From Haliclystus octoradiatus (Eukaryota; Cnidaria; Staurozoa; Stauromedusae; Haliclystidae), in NCBI GenBank assembly GCA_916610825.1, contig OU744454.1, positions 1,079,001 to 1,143,000 of the forward strand: a stretch of DNA of 64,000 bases, written 5' to 3'. The position numbers were made by a program, and so were the translations under genes. Numbering within the stretch: position 1 is the first letter of the stretch; each line of letters begins with the position of its first letter. The notes under the pieces were generated by a model that was given only the letters and a program-made list of their open reading frames with translations, did no database searches and was not told the DNA's origin. This document shows, piece by piece, positions 37,201-56,922 of the stretch.

Positions 37201-40200
37201 ATCAAATCCAAATAGGAATCCAAAAGTAGGAATCATTGAACCCTAGATTCTGGAAGTTTACATTTAATGAAGTTTAATGATTTATTGGACAAACTTCAAC
37301 AAAACAAATTCAGAAAAAAATGTTGAAATTCGTCTAGGATTCCAGAAGGCTTAACATTTTGTCGAACCCTGCTTGCAGATCATCATCACTGATATCAAAC
37401 ATTGATCTTGATTTGTTTGTTGTTATTTTTATTATAGGGGTCTTCCCGTATGGTTGCATGGCTTTCAAGGGGATATCCCCCAATGTATTTGCTGATGAGA
37501 GTGTCATGAAAGATGATGAAGGCTCCTCAGTTGAAATCAGATATACGGCGGTAAGATAATATGGCCACATATTATCATTAGATCATTATTTGCTTTTAAT
37601 ATTCAGCAAAACTAAAATACATCAAGCAATATCAAATATTGCTCAGTTTTTTTGGTAGATTTCAGTCTTTTTCTTATTCATATGCTCTAAAATGTGTCTT
37701 TTTCTTGTTGAAATTCAATTAGAAATTATTATTATTATCTTTTAAATCAAACTTTAAATTTGATTGTACCTGCATTTTTTTCTTCTTATATTTCCAGAAA
37801 GATTTAATTGATCTATTAGAAGCTGCTGCCACTCGTCTCAAACGTGCTGAACGGTATGAAGTGATGGGAGAAGTTTTCAAATTATCAATTCCCTTGTATG
37901 AAAACGAGAGAAATTTCAGGGTAAGGAAACAAGAAAACTGTCCTTTTTTAAGGAGAATAAAATAGAAAAGTTTATAATAAATAGTTTCAATTTTCTTTTC
38001 TTAGCAACTATCATTGGCATACTCAATGCTGAAAGATGCATACGAAAAAGTTGTTGAAGTCATGGCATCGGGTAAACGGTTGCTTGGACAGTATTATCGA
38101 GTTGCATTCTTTGGTCGGGTAAGTGAATCTATTTTTTTTTTAAGGTGATGTAATTATCATGGAAGACTAAAAACTGTAGGAAAGCTCCAGGAGGTCGGAC
38201 TAAGCAACGCAGATTTCAAGCAGACAACTTCTTTGAGCAACTACAAAATTTGCATACAAATGTTCATAAAAATATACTAAAACTATCCTGTTTCTTTAGT
38301 TAATCAACAATTAAATTTATATTCCAGGTTATCAATCGAACCATTCTTAGGTTTTTGAGAAAATGCAGTATGTGACATCTATATTTATGTATCATTATTT
38401 TTTTAATTTCAAAAGGCTTTCAAAGATGATGATGGCAAAGAATTTATTTACAAAGAACCAAAGATCACAGGATTAGCAGAAATATCCGATCGTTTGTTAA
38501 AGAAATACAAAAGGAAATATGGCAACATCAAAATCATTCAAGAATCATCTAAAGTGAGTCCAATTCTGTTGCTTGCCTTCCACTGCGGAAAACTTTATCA
38601 AGTTCATGAACTGTTCATGAGCTATAAAAATGATCATGAACTGTTTATGAACACCTTAAGTATAATAAATCCTGTAATCCTTTTTACACATTGCTAGGCC
38701 TTGGTGCTTGGATGGTGGGGTCTGCTCCTTTCGACCCATTATCGATAGGACCAAATCTGTCACCACCGCCATGCAAGCACTATTCACACTGCTAAGTCAG
38801 TGGAGAATCCTAATTTACTTGTCTAGTTCTTGCTTTAATTCAGATGTGAGTGGATGAACAAAAGCTGACAATCAATAAAATATATTTGTCTAAAGCAAAA
38901 GTATTAGCCTTGTTTTAGTGGATAGGGCATTGGACCACGGCCCACATGGCCTTGGGTTCAATCCCTGGCTGAAGCACTATAGGTTGGCGCCAGGAAGAGC
39001 ATCCGGCTATTAAACGCACACAAGCTTCAAAATACTAACAAATTAACCAACCACCCTGGTGAAGAAATGCTGCAAGCTTACCCGGTTTGTGGATAAATGA
39101 TAAATCCAAAAAAAAAATCCCAACAAGTGAGGACTCCCCTTTCTTGTAAAGTATCTACATCCCCTTTCAATCACACCTAGGTATTATATTTTGATTTGTA
39201 TTGTACAAATGTGTTTTTTATTTTATAGGTTAAATTGGAAGAGTTGAATCCAGCAATGAACTACATTCAGGTACATAATGATCTCATCATTGTTGTTTTA
39301 TTGTTTTGAGATGTCTTCCCGTCCCTTCCAGTCCTACTTGCTCTTTCGTCTCTCTCATTTTATGAAAATAAGAGATACCAGTACCAGTACATATATCATG
39401 TATATTTTCATTGAGTAAATAATATTTCTGATGATCGCAACGGAATGCGTGAAACTTGAGTAACAGTATAGAATGTGTATTCTTCCACTCGTTCACCATA
39501 TGTTATTATTATTTACTGCTCTGTCAAATGAAGGCATAGAACACTCCCTATTATCTGCCATAGCTAAACATAACTTTTATTATTACCAGTACAGGTATTG
39601 TTTATGCTAACTTTGATACTGCGAAACCTGTTATGACGGTCACCTGTCTATAGTGGTCACTCTTGTAATGTCTGAAGTATTACTTTTCTATTGAATTAAC
39701 CCTGGATTTAAGGTCTGTGACAATCAAACCCCTAGGTTATACGCCGTACTTTCGAGAGCCATACCAACTTTTTTTGGTACGCCGTTCCAACTAAACACAA
39801 AAAAAATACAAAAGTGGGATTATACGCCGATCCAAAAATGGCGTACCACTTGATTTTTGTTTGGACTTTACCGCTTCCTGTGAGAAGAGCTGTGACATTT
39901 CTGTTCTGAGAATCCGTAATAGGAAGACTTTTTAATTCGAAATCTGCAAAGTTTTTACTGCAAATTATTATTTGTCGACATACGCGTATTTACAAAACCA
40001 TTAAAATATGTTTGGTTTACAAACACGATGCTCAAGATTAGATTATCTTCATACTTAATATATTTTTCATATTTAAAGTGCTCAAAAACAATATATCATT
40101 GATAGATAGATTATTTGCTTTCGATAAAATCATGATAAAATATAAAAATGGCAAAGAATACTCAAATGTGATCACAACAGTAGTTTATTCATTTATTTGA

Positions 40201-43200
40201 ATTTAAAACGTAATACTACACCACCGCTATTATTGTTGTGATACGATTACTAACCACGGTTACTTAGCAACAGGCAGGAAACAATAAGAAATTCATACAG
40301 AAACCCCCAGGAAATGACGAAAACATTCTAAATTCGAAATGGTACGCCTCACGAAAGTACGGCGTATATTCCAACTGCTTTTTCAGGCGTACCGGTACGG
40401 CTGTTTTCAGTTTGGTACGCCTGGATCAGCCGTACTTTCGATTTTGGGTCAACCCAAAAATAAATCGCCGTACTTTGCCAGATTATACGCCGTACTTTGC
40501 CAGATTATACGCCGTACTTTCAGGCGTGCCGATCCATTTTTGATGGATCGCCTCTCGAAAGTACGGCGTATAACCTAAGGGAAAATGTTCTTCTTGATGA
40601 AGGGGCTGGGCATCCGCAACAGGGCCTGTCCCCTGGTCCTAAATCAAACCCAACAATCGTATATTATCTACCATGCAAGGGATAGCACACTTTCATAAAC
40701 CATTACATGACTATAATAAAACAACATAATTTCTTCTTTGTTTAGGTTACTTTTGTACAAACGTATTTTGATGAAGAGGAACTTGAGAAACGTCATACAG
40801 AATTTGAACGAGTAAACAATATTCGGCGGTTTGTTTTTGAAACACCGTTTACATTGAGCGGGAAATCACACGGAGAACTTGCAGAACAACACAAAAGAAA
40901 AACAATATTAACAAGTATGTAAATACAAGCTATACATGAATACGAATTTACAGGAGTTCGTCATCGGCTAACAGGTCATGCTCTGCCTCTATGTTTTGTA
41001 GCCGATTGAAAGATGCAAAAGATAAATGTTAATCAGAAACCATAATTTTATTACCTTAAATGATAAAAAATATTATGTTAAAAACTATGCATTAAAATCC
41101 ACTAAAAGTGTCAATTACTGACTGAAAGGGCCTATACTCACATTACCTTCAATAAATAACTGTTAATTATACAAGTAGCAGCAGACACTAATTGTACGAC
41201 GTTTCTGACCAATGACCAATAGCCGTCACTATTACAACTCAAAGAACTGGGAACTGACTTTGCTGTATCAGCTAGATCCAAACAAGTTGGAAAAATACAC
41301 ACATAACAATTACCATAGCACTGTAGTAACTAGAAACTAAGAAAAGCATTATAGCTAACATAAAATGTGAACTATATTGGTCAATCTTTTTCACAAACTT
41401 CCATTATTAACATTGATGCTTCACTTACATATTTTATACTTTTGATTGTATTCATCGCACTGCTATAACAGACTCACTTTAGCCTGCAAGAGAACTATGC
41501 TGTATGAAACACAGAATATTATATTACTACACATTTCTATTTCAACTTTTCTTTAAAAAAAATAATATACTGTAATAAATTATTTGACTTAACTGTTGCA
41601 TTTATCTTGTTACTGTTTTATATTCCCAGCGTCACATTGCTTTCCATATGTGAAAAAGCGTATTTTAGTTGTTCAACAAGAAATTTATGAGTTGACACCA
41701 CTTGAAGTTGCAATCGATGAGATGCAGACGAAAGTGAAAGCCTTGAATCATGCTGTTTCACTTGACCCACCTGATATGAAAAAACTTCAATTGAATTTAC
41801 AAGGCAGTGTTAGTGTACAGGTAAGAATTGCACCCAGTTACTAGTTTTAGTACCCCAAGGAATTTTGTTGTTGTTGAGGTTTGACCTATTAAATCAGAAA
41901 AATTTCAAATTTCTGCTGAATTCACTTTAAGTTTTTAGGATTAAGAATCCAAGCATCCTCATTTTAATTGGCCCCTCAGCCCCTAATACTGATACCTGGA
42001 TCATTACCCCTGTGAAAACCAATTGATGGATTTTTGAGTCTGTGGATATAATAGGCTGTTCAACGTCTGTAGACTGTAGACGTTAAAGGAATAGGAAAAG
42101 TCGTATTTGATGTGGATAACATTGTTCACATTTCATTTTACAGAAATCCACTGTTTGAAATTTGAAAATTTTCTTTTTTTATAAATTGTAATGATTAATG
42201 TGCTTATACAAGACTTTATATTTTCTGTGTCACAACTTCCTTCCTAACATCAACCCAAAACAATTTATATTAACCTTATTAATTAATATAGCTATCCTGG
42301 GGTATCCCAAAATCGTGATAATGAGGGGTTTGTGATACTAAAAGGGGTGAACTAGGAGTGAAAAGGAGGTCGTCACTCCTTTTAGTATCACAACCCGCTC
42401 ATTATCACTATTTTGGGATACCTCAGGACAGTTATATTAATTAACAAGGTTACATTGTACGACACATGTTTGACCTTATCATTATATTGTGTATAGGTAC
42501 TCAGATGAATTTTATAGAGTTTAGTTTGATAGAAAATGATTTTTAAAAGTTGGCAATATTATTAAGTGGATTGCGGTATTGATAGTATTGAATATTGACA
42601 TTGTTACACTGTAATGGTTTAAACATTTTGTATTATTTGTCTGTGTGTTTCTTGTACGTACTAGTTATATTGTAGTTAATTAGTTTTTGATTTTGTCCTT
42701 TTGAAAGGTCAATGCAGGTCCAATGGCTTACGCACGTACATTCCTCGATCAATCCGTTGTCAAAAATTACCCAGTCAAACATGTTGAAGCTTTGCAGCTA
42801 GTTTACAGGTATAACAATGTTCTCCTCAGAATCCATCTACCGGTATGCATATCTTTGATACCACCTGGGTTCTTATACAGTTAAACGTGTTTTAATGGTG
42901 ATCTCTGCACAGTTGCCACCTGTCTATAGTGGTCACCCTTGTAATGCCTAAATATTATTTTCTATTGAATCAACCCTGTATATAAAGACCACATGTCTTA
43001 AATGGTCAATCTATCTACCTCACAGCTGGCTGTTATATACAGGTTTTAGCGTACAGTACATTATGTTCAAAATTCATTCCAATTGAGTTACACCTATTAC
43101 ACCAGTATGATAGTTACAATAATGATAGTTACAATATGATAATTTACACATTATCTGGGATACACTATACGCTAATTTTGATTTTACCTTTTATAGAGAA

Positions 43201-43711
43201 TTTATTCAATCATGTGGCAAAGCTCTACAAGTTAATCGTATTCTGATCAAAGAAGATCAATTTAAATATCATGAAGATCTCAACGATAAATACGAAGACA
43301 TGAAGAAAAAATTAGACCGGTTCATTGGCATTGTAAGCGTTAATCATGAACTGTTCACAAACTGCTGATAAATTTTTCATGAAATTTTGATGAACTGTTC
43401 ATGAACTGTTAATTTTTATTTGTGTCACATTTTGTATAATACAAATCAAAGAAAATCTACTATTTAAATGTATTAACTGTAATTGGCTTTCATTTTCGAT
43501 ATCAAATTTCACTGCTTTTAGAATTCCAAGAACACATTTGTTGTTTAAAGGAACCCAGCAATGTGCATGTCTCATTACTAATTTTATAACAATTATGCAG
43601 GTTTGTTGTTTTGTTTTGTTTATCAATGAATGAGCTTTCTGTTCTCTTTGTTTACAGCCTGGATCAACTGAACGTCTTTTAAACGGTGGCTACATGGACG
43701 CAGATGTGTAA
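10255..43711 (+). CDS. DOCK9: DOCK-D (zizimin) guanine nucleotide exchange factor, complete gene, 53 exons
   Basis: A large cytoplasmic exchange factor of the DOCK9/10/11 group, which in animals loads Cdc42 (DOCK10 also Rac) with GTP and acts on actin and cell shape. I joined 53 exons in phase, totalling 6108 nt or 2035 aa; vertebrate members are about 2070-2190 aa. Order: N-terminal segment, PH domain (about aa 168-277), DHR-1/C2 (about 630-785), a helical repeat middle, and DHR-2 (about 1585-2015). The PH domain marks the D subfamily. The start ATG at 10255 has A at -3. The last codon is GTG, with TAA at 43709-43711 and AATAAA at 43809. A second first exon (12008-12121) would also fit. The symbol is a subfamily label: the gene may be ancestral to DOCK9, 10 and 11. 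Exon coordinates are in the block entries that follow. Confidence 0.95.
12008..12121 (+). CDS. DOCK9: Candidate alternative first exon of DOCK
   Basis: ATG at 12008 (G at -3) opens 38 codons, [17 protein letters not shown]... to ...LEIKPLK, and ends at 12121 exactly before GTTAAT. It finishes in phase 0, as exon 1 does, so either exon can join exon 2 at 14243 without changing the frame; this version would be 2038 aa. The lead-in ...IKPLK followed by [12 protein letters not shown] resembles the vertebrate lead-in ...KPK(V/L)(V/I)EPLDYE better than exon 1 does. Vertebrate DOCK9-type genes are known to use alternative first exons. The donor GTTAAT is not strong. Transcript evidence would decide. 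Confidence 0.55.
13900..14077. mobile_element. Foldback (long inverted repeat) element
   Basis: Left arm 13900-13978 and right arm 13993-14077 are near-perfect reverse complements (about 80 bp) around a 14-bp loop. The right arm has a 4-bp insertion (CTCT). Related sequence, without the hairpin, occurs at 34705-34845 and 39420-39540 (CTGATGATCG...GAAACTTG...GTAACA) beside GAATAGCAGAGCG, so this is one member of a dispersed family. Confidence 0.8.
14661..14871 (+). mobile_element. tRNA-derived SINE, full-length copy
   Basis: The 5' part is tRNA-like: box A region TGGTGTAGTGGCTAGG and box B GGTTCAATCC (14710-14719), spaced as in Pol III promoters. Next come a body with GGTTGGCGTCAGGAAGGGCA, a tail GGTTTGTGGATAAATGATAA and an A-run. 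Copies at 20765-20976 (-) and 38906-39117 (+) are about the same length; 37044-37170 is a truncated relative. It lies in DOCK intron 2. Confidence 0.88.
15455..15744. mobile_element. hAT-like MITE, family 1
   Basis: Starts CAGGCTGTCACAAAGTGCGG and ends ACTTTTGTGACACTCTG, imperfect terminal inverted repeats. The flanks CCAGTAGT and CCGGTAGC agree at 6 of 8 positions, as expected of an aged 8-bp target duplication. Related copies at 26654 and 63520. No transposase. It lies in DOCK intron 4, and the frame at 15601-15876 crosses it. Confidence 0.75.
17818..18094. mobile_element. TA-flanked MITE with duplicated right half
   Basis: Starts CAGTGAAACCTGTTG and ends CAGGTTTCACTG, flanked by TA on both sides. 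An earlier, equally good right end (ACAGATTTCACTG, 17993) is followed by a second copy of the right half, so the element carries a partial internal duplication. The TA target and CAGT ends suggest the Tc1/mariner-pogo group. Non-coding; in DOCK intron 8. Confidence 0.8.
18230..18313. repeat. GTTCATGAAC-family copy, short
   Basis: CCCTGCGAAACAGTTC at the left, GAGTTCATGAACACTAAATGG in the middle and GTTTCTCGGGAGTA at the right. The ends look like weak inverted repeats (CTCCCTG(C/T)GAAA type) shared with the copy at 36871. Lies about 95 bp before DOCK exon 9. Confidence 0.6.
20765..20976 (-). mobile_element. tRNA-derived SINE, minus strand
   Basis: Reads in reverse as the SINE at 14661: T-run and GGATTTATCATTTATGCACA (tail), GCCGGATGCCCTTCTTGACG (body), GGGATTGAACCC (box B) and AGCCACTACATCAAGG (box A). 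It lies in DOCK intron 12. The plus frame 20701-20892 is an artefact of it. Confidence 0.85.
21552..25658 (+). other. DOCK9: DOCK exons 14-19: DHR-1 (C2-type) domain
   Basis: Exons: 21552-21739, 22826-22984, 23254-23380, 23683-23719, 23800-23884, 25479-25658. DHR-1 begins near aa 630 at [20 protein letters not shown] and continues through [34 protein letters not shown] (the conserved strand of the C2-like fold, which in DOCK proteins binds phosphoinositides) and [12 protein letters not shown]. Exon 19 has [20 protein letters not shown], the subfamily's lead into the helical middle. A 38-bp minisatellite fills the intron before exon 19. Confidence 0.93.
23951..25296. repeat. 38-bp minisatellite, 35 full periods plus a partial
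   Basis: Unit: ACTTTTATACTTCTATACTT followed by GCTGATATGCTTCTAAAT. From 23951 the unit start recurs exactly every 38 bp to 25281, so no insertion or deletion has been fixed. Only two positions vary, giving three unit types after ACTTTTAT: A (ACTTCT), B (GCTTCT) and C (GCTGCT). Type C occurs only in the last five units. It lies in DOCK intron 18. Confidence 0.98.
26149..26268. mobile_element. hAT-like MITE, family 2, with perfect target duplication
   Basis: A 120-bp element running from CAGGGTCCGACAAAAGGTTC to CTTTTGTCCGACCCTG; the 16-bp ends are inverted repeats with one mismatch. It is flanked by an exact 8-bp duplication, CAAAGGAC (26141-26148 and 26269-26276). The 8-bp duplication and CAGGG ends are typical of hAT. 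Related sequence at 33235-33433; decayed pieces at about 23000-23120, 26890-27060, 37240-37375, 49650-49730 and 61715-61795. Confidence 0.88.
26654..26829. mobile_element. hAT-like MITE, family 1, shortened copy
   Basis: Starts CAGGCTGTTCCTGGGAACC and ends CCTTTGTGACACTCAG. Compared with 63520 the left end has lost the CACAAAGTGCGGGAT stretch. The flanks TAACCACA and TAACCAAT share their first six bases, a worn 8-bp duplication. It lies in DOCK intron 20. Confidence 0.65.
29450..29626. mobile_element. TA-flanked MITE, canonical 177-bp copy
   Basis: Starts CAGTGAAACCTGTTATAAC and ends GTTATATACAGATTTCACTG, near-perfect inverted ends with TA on both sides. The body has CACCTGTCTATAGTGGTCA, present in all copies (17818, 42878, 44440 and fragments). 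It lies in DOCK intron 28. Confidence 0.85.
31845..31934 (+). other. GC-AG intron in DOCK
   Basis: The exon ends ACAG and the intron begins GCAAGT, running 90 bp to TTTTCAG. The nearest GT (31849) would shift the frame into a stop. The frame-preserving join uses GC and makes a split glycine codon G|GA. The donor matches the strict CAG|GCAAGT consensus of known GC-AG introns. Confidence 0.85.
33235..33433. mobile_element. hAT-like MITE, family 2, 199-bp copy
   Basis: Left end CAGGGTCCAACAAGAG, right end CTTTTCGTCGGACCCTCTG. The flanks CCATCAAC and CCATCGAC agree at 7 of 8 positions. It carries an AT-rich insert compared with the 120-bp copy. It lies in DOCK intron 38. Confidence 0.75.
35738..35860. 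repeat. Dispersed repeat with internal hairpin (second copy at 38697-38830)
   Basis: TGGTGCTTGGTTGGTGGGA and CACCACCAAGACCAAGCACC form an inverted repeat, followed by AGTCACACTGCTATGTCAGTGGA. The copy near 38697 keeps GGTGCTTGGATGGTGG, GTCACCACC and CACACTGCTAAGTCAGTGGA. Function unknown; probably a mobile-element fragment. Confidence 0.6.
35941..36153. repeat. Array of eight small hairpin units, consensus GTGC-AGTATA-GCAC
   Basis: Units at 35941-35956, 35965-35978, 35991-36004, 36029-36042, 36055-36068, 36080-36093, 36106-36119 and 36141-36153, 24-38 bp apart, often followed by ATAC. Each is an inverted repeat around AGTATA or AGTGTA. The arms change together: ATTGC/GCAAT in unit 1, GTGC/GCAC in most, GTGT/ACAC in unit 4. 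Only the last has lost its right arm. It lies in DOCK intron 42. See findings. Confidence 0.75.
36871..37019. mobile_element. GTTCATGAAC-family element with inverted ends
   Basis: Left end TCCCCTGTGAAAAAAT and right end CTGTTTCCTCAGGGGAGT are loosely inverted (TCCCCTG-N-GAAA shared). Inside are several TTCATGAAC words and AATGGTCCAATT. This is the best-bounded copy and the one that suggests the family is a MITE. It lies about 15 bp after DOCK exon 43. Confidence 0.6.
37044..37170 (+). mobile_element. Truncated tRNA-derived SINE
   Basis: GGCCTTAGTGTAGTGG (box A region), AGGTTCAATTCC (box B) and GAGCACTATTTGTTGGCG resemble the SINE at 14661. The body is then deleted to GCTCACCCGGTGTGG. A diverged or separate subfamily. 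Confidence 0.65.
38595..38655. repeat. GTTCATGAAC-family fragment
   Basis: CAAGTTCATGAACTGTTCAT and GATCATGAACTGTTTATGAACA lie just after DOCK exon 47. No ends recognised. Confidence 0.55.
38906..39117 (+). mobile_element. tRNA-derived SINE
   Basis: Closely matches the copy at 14661 over its whole length: GGATAGGGCATTGGACCACG, GGTTCAATCCC (box B), CAGGAAGAGCATCCGGC, CCGGTTTGTGGATAAATGAT and an A-run. It ends about 110 bp before DOCK exon 48. Confidence 0.87.
39619..39713. mobile_element. TA-flanked MITE, left half only
   Basis: Begins CTGCGAAACCTGTTATGACG after TA and runs through CACCTGTCTATAGTGGTCAC to ATTAACCCTGGATTTAAGG. The right half is missing, and the 841-bp TIR element starts about 20 bp later. 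Confidence 0.7.
39735..40575. mobile_element. 841-bp non-autonomous TIR transposon
   Basis: The first 24 bp, starting GGTTATACGCCGTACTTTCG, are exactly inverted at the right end (to 40575). TA flanks both sides (39733-39734, 40576-40577). GCCGTACTTT or its complement recurs near the right end, giving subterminal repeats. No transposase; the frames at 40339-40578 and 40497-40685 lie in the repeats. No other copy in the window. It lies in DOCK intron 48. Confidence 0.85.
42271..42452. mobile_element. Foldback element
   Basis: Left arm from TAACCTTATTAATTAATATA through GGGGTATCCCAAAATCGTGA to TGATACTAAAAGG; the right arm is its reverse complement with scattered mismatches, ending TTAATTAACAAGGTTA. 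Arms about 80 bp, short centre near 42350. It lies in the DOCK intron separating exons 50 and 51. Confidence 0.8.
42878..43051. mobile_element. TA-flanked MITE, worn copy
   Basis: Body words CACCTGTCTATAGTGGTCAC, AATCAACCCTGTATATAAAG and GGCTGTTATATACAGGTTTT match the 29450 copy. The left end (CAGTTAAACGTG) and right end (TTTTAGCG) are mutated. Confidence 0.7.
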
Positions 43712-43808
43712 CTGAAATTTTTATATTATTATTTTATTTGACATTTACAAAACTCAAAGAAATTATCTGTTCTGTATTATGCCTTGTAATTGATTCTTAT
43801 CTTAGTGC

Positions 43809-43814
43809 AATAAA
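43809..43814 (+). terminator. Poly(A) signal of DOCK
   Basis: AATAAA, 98 bp after the stop codon, followed by T- and GT-rich sequence. Confidence 0.75.
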
Positions 43815-45671
43815 GTGTTAAACACAGATAGAGCCTTTTAAATAATTGCATTTCCAATATGTTATATCTTTTAGACGAATTAATTAATTAAACTGTTATT
43901 AAACTACTAATTATGTGATTATGTAACTAAATTTATAATTACTAGGTGCTCATTTTATGCGAATTGCATATAGGTTGAAATTAACCAAAAACAAATTCAC
44001 AAATAAATATTTGAAAATATTTTTCTTGCTTTTTTATTCTCTTTTCTGAAAGGGTAGACATGAAATTTAAGCTTGTGCAAGTCAAAATTGCCAACAATTT
44101 TCATTGCATTTAACCGAATTTTCACTTTACAATTACCCAAATTTTTCAGAAGGACTTGCTTTCAAAATATTTCATAGGGTTGTAAAGATATGTTTCAGAT
44201 ATCATCATCATCATCATCATTTATCCAGAAAACCTTCAAATTTAACAGGAATCACACTGTATTATCATATGCACTGGGTAAAATCGGTTTGTTGGTAATT
44301 TAGCACAGGGAACCTGCTTTAAAAAAGAATTTGGTGATACTCATGCCTCAAGCAGCTGTCTATGTATAAATGATCATTTTTGCAGTAGCACTGCAGTTTC
44401 AATATAGCACTGACTGTGATGAATTTTCAACCTTCATAGCTGGACCACACCTGTCTATTGTTGTCACTTCAGCATTCCCAATACATAATATTATTGCAAA
44501 ACCCCAGGGATTGGGTTATTAGGAAGGGGATTAGGGAAGATTAATTGGTAGAACACCCAGTTTTTCTATTGAATCAAACCTGCATATAAAGGCAACCTGT
44601 CTATAGTGGTCAATTTATCTACCTCTAGTAGCTGGCTGTTATATACAGGTTTCCCTGTAGATGGCTCTGGGAAGAGCTGAAGCACAATGTTGTGAATTGA
44701 CAATCAAGACCTATCTGTAATGAAATCGATTCACCATTATATGCAAATCACGACTGAGATCAGTGAAAGAATTAGCCACACATCTAGAAATAGAATAGAG
44801 ATACAGGCGCCTTCGGTGATCTATTACTTTCACAGGAAAATCCTCAACATCGGAGCCAACCATTTAAGCTTCCAGAGTAATTGACTTTGCACGTTTTTGT
44901 TGAACTACACAAAGTGGTACAGAAAATGATGTATGTATGTATGTATTTTTGTAAATTAAAAACATTTGGCTGGCAAATACAGGGAGAGTTTAAAACTCCC
45001 ACTTACGTACAGCCGTTTATAATAATACCATTCAGTTTTTATACACAACCAATATTCAATAATAATTATCTATTTAGGATACAATAAGGTTTTAAATCAA
45101 TATTATTAAGATGCCGTTTAAAAGAAGACGCACTTTTTGAAGTTTAAACATGCATCAGGTAGAGTTTTCCATCAGGGTTATAACACTGTGAGAAAACTGC
45201 TTTTTACTACTTCGAATTTAAAGAGTTTCCACGCATATTGTATTTGCTCAGTACTATCAAAATGAGGACCATTTTTGCTAGAGTAGTATTGGAATCAAAT
45301 TATACGTCATCATCATTTAAGTTATGCAGTAATAATAATTTTGGAGAAATTCAGAACATTTTGCTAATGGCTCATGGAAAAATCAGATACAGTATTGTTG
45401 TTGTTGTTGGTTTATTGACTTCAAAAATTTAATATAGAGAATATGGATAATAAATATCGGCTAATTGCAAGAGTTGCGAGAAAATAATTTCCAACAAGTC
45501 TTTTTAAATGCATTTGTTAGATCTATTTCATACGGTCGTAGAAGTCAGGTCGTAGAAGAAGCCGCTTGTCCCAGGGAGTCATATCAAACGAAAATAAATG
45601 TTGACCAGCGGTAGCGCCGCATGCGTAGAGATATGCGTTGCCCCTGAGCCCCCAAGATCCATGTGAAATTG
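43815..45671. other. DOCK-POLR2A spacer with transposon fragments
   Basis: No gene on either strand. 44065-44130 is a fragment of the CAGTGTAACC MITE (GTGCAAGTCAAAATTGCC). 44196-44240 holds a (ATC)n run followed by ATTTATCCAG, the tail of a minus-strand LINE. 44440-44657 is a copy of the CAGTGAAACC MITE with an insert and a mutated right end. From about 45530 the base composition becomes richer in C and G, leading into the POLR2A promoter. Confidence 0.65.
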
Positions 45672-45680
45672 TATAAATAG
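45672..45680 (+). promoter_or_regulatory. Candidate TATA box of POLR2A
   Basis: TATAAATAG stands 277 bp before the POLR2A start codon in a stretch richer in C and G than its surroundings. About 50 bp upstream is CCGCATGCGTAG, partly like an NRF1 site. Transcription would start near 45700 and give an unspliced leader of about 250 nt. A spliced leader is not excluded. Confidence 0.45.
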
Positions 45681-45948
45681 CGGACGAGAACGCATGAGAT
45701 AAGTAGAGTCGCGAGCGACCGCGATTGAGGAACGAAGAAACGAAAAGTGGAGAAAAGCTAAAGAAAACATAATAAATCACGTCAAAGCAATGTGATCAAC
45801 ACTGCAAACACGTGGCGGAACTAGAGTTGTGAACTTGTGCAAAGCAACATTCAAACTATGATGTTTTTCTCAGTGTAGGCCCAGTTTTATTATCGACGCC
45901 ATTTTCTCAAAGTAGAGCTTCGTTGTTCTCTCATTGCAGAATTTCAAC

Positions 45949-56816
<10,868 letters not shown>

Positions 56817-56916
56817 TGATGCAAGACAGACGACTATGCTAATCAAATTAACATTATTGATATATTTCTTGGAAGACAGTAATGGACCTTTTGAAGATAT
56901 AAAAAATAACCAGAGA

Positions 56917-56922
56917 AATAAA
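56917..56922 (+). terminator. Proximal poly(A) signal of POLR2A
   Basis: AATAAA about 100 bp after the stop. A second AATAAA at 57447-57452 could give a longer 3' UTR. Confidence 0.55.

Larger units (their letters stand above)
35314..43711 (+). other. DOCK9: DOCK exons 42-53: DHR-2 catalytic domain and C-terminus
   Basis: Exons: 35314-35451, 36800-36857, 37438-37550, 37798-37920, 38005-38118, 38416-38553, 39229-39270, 40746-40914, 41630-41820, 42708-42808, 43197-43332, 43658-43711. DHR-2 starts near [20 protein letters not shown] and includes [44 protein letters not shown] and EVAIDEM. The helix-10 insert [18 protein letters not shown] (about aa 1935-1952, split between exons 50 and 51) is the loop whose valine senses the nucleotide in DOCK9-type enzymes; it is intact. 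The tail after [12 protein letters not shown] is short. Confidence 0.94.

Noticed and set aside
40339-40685. Two plus frames near the end of the 841-bp element
   Set aside because: They are read through its subterminal repeats and terminal inverted repeat; no transposase motif.
45523-45780. Two minus-strand frames (85 and 63 codons) over the POLR2A promoter
   Set aside because: Overlapping frames on the same strand in G+C-richer non-coding sequence, with no recognisable domain.
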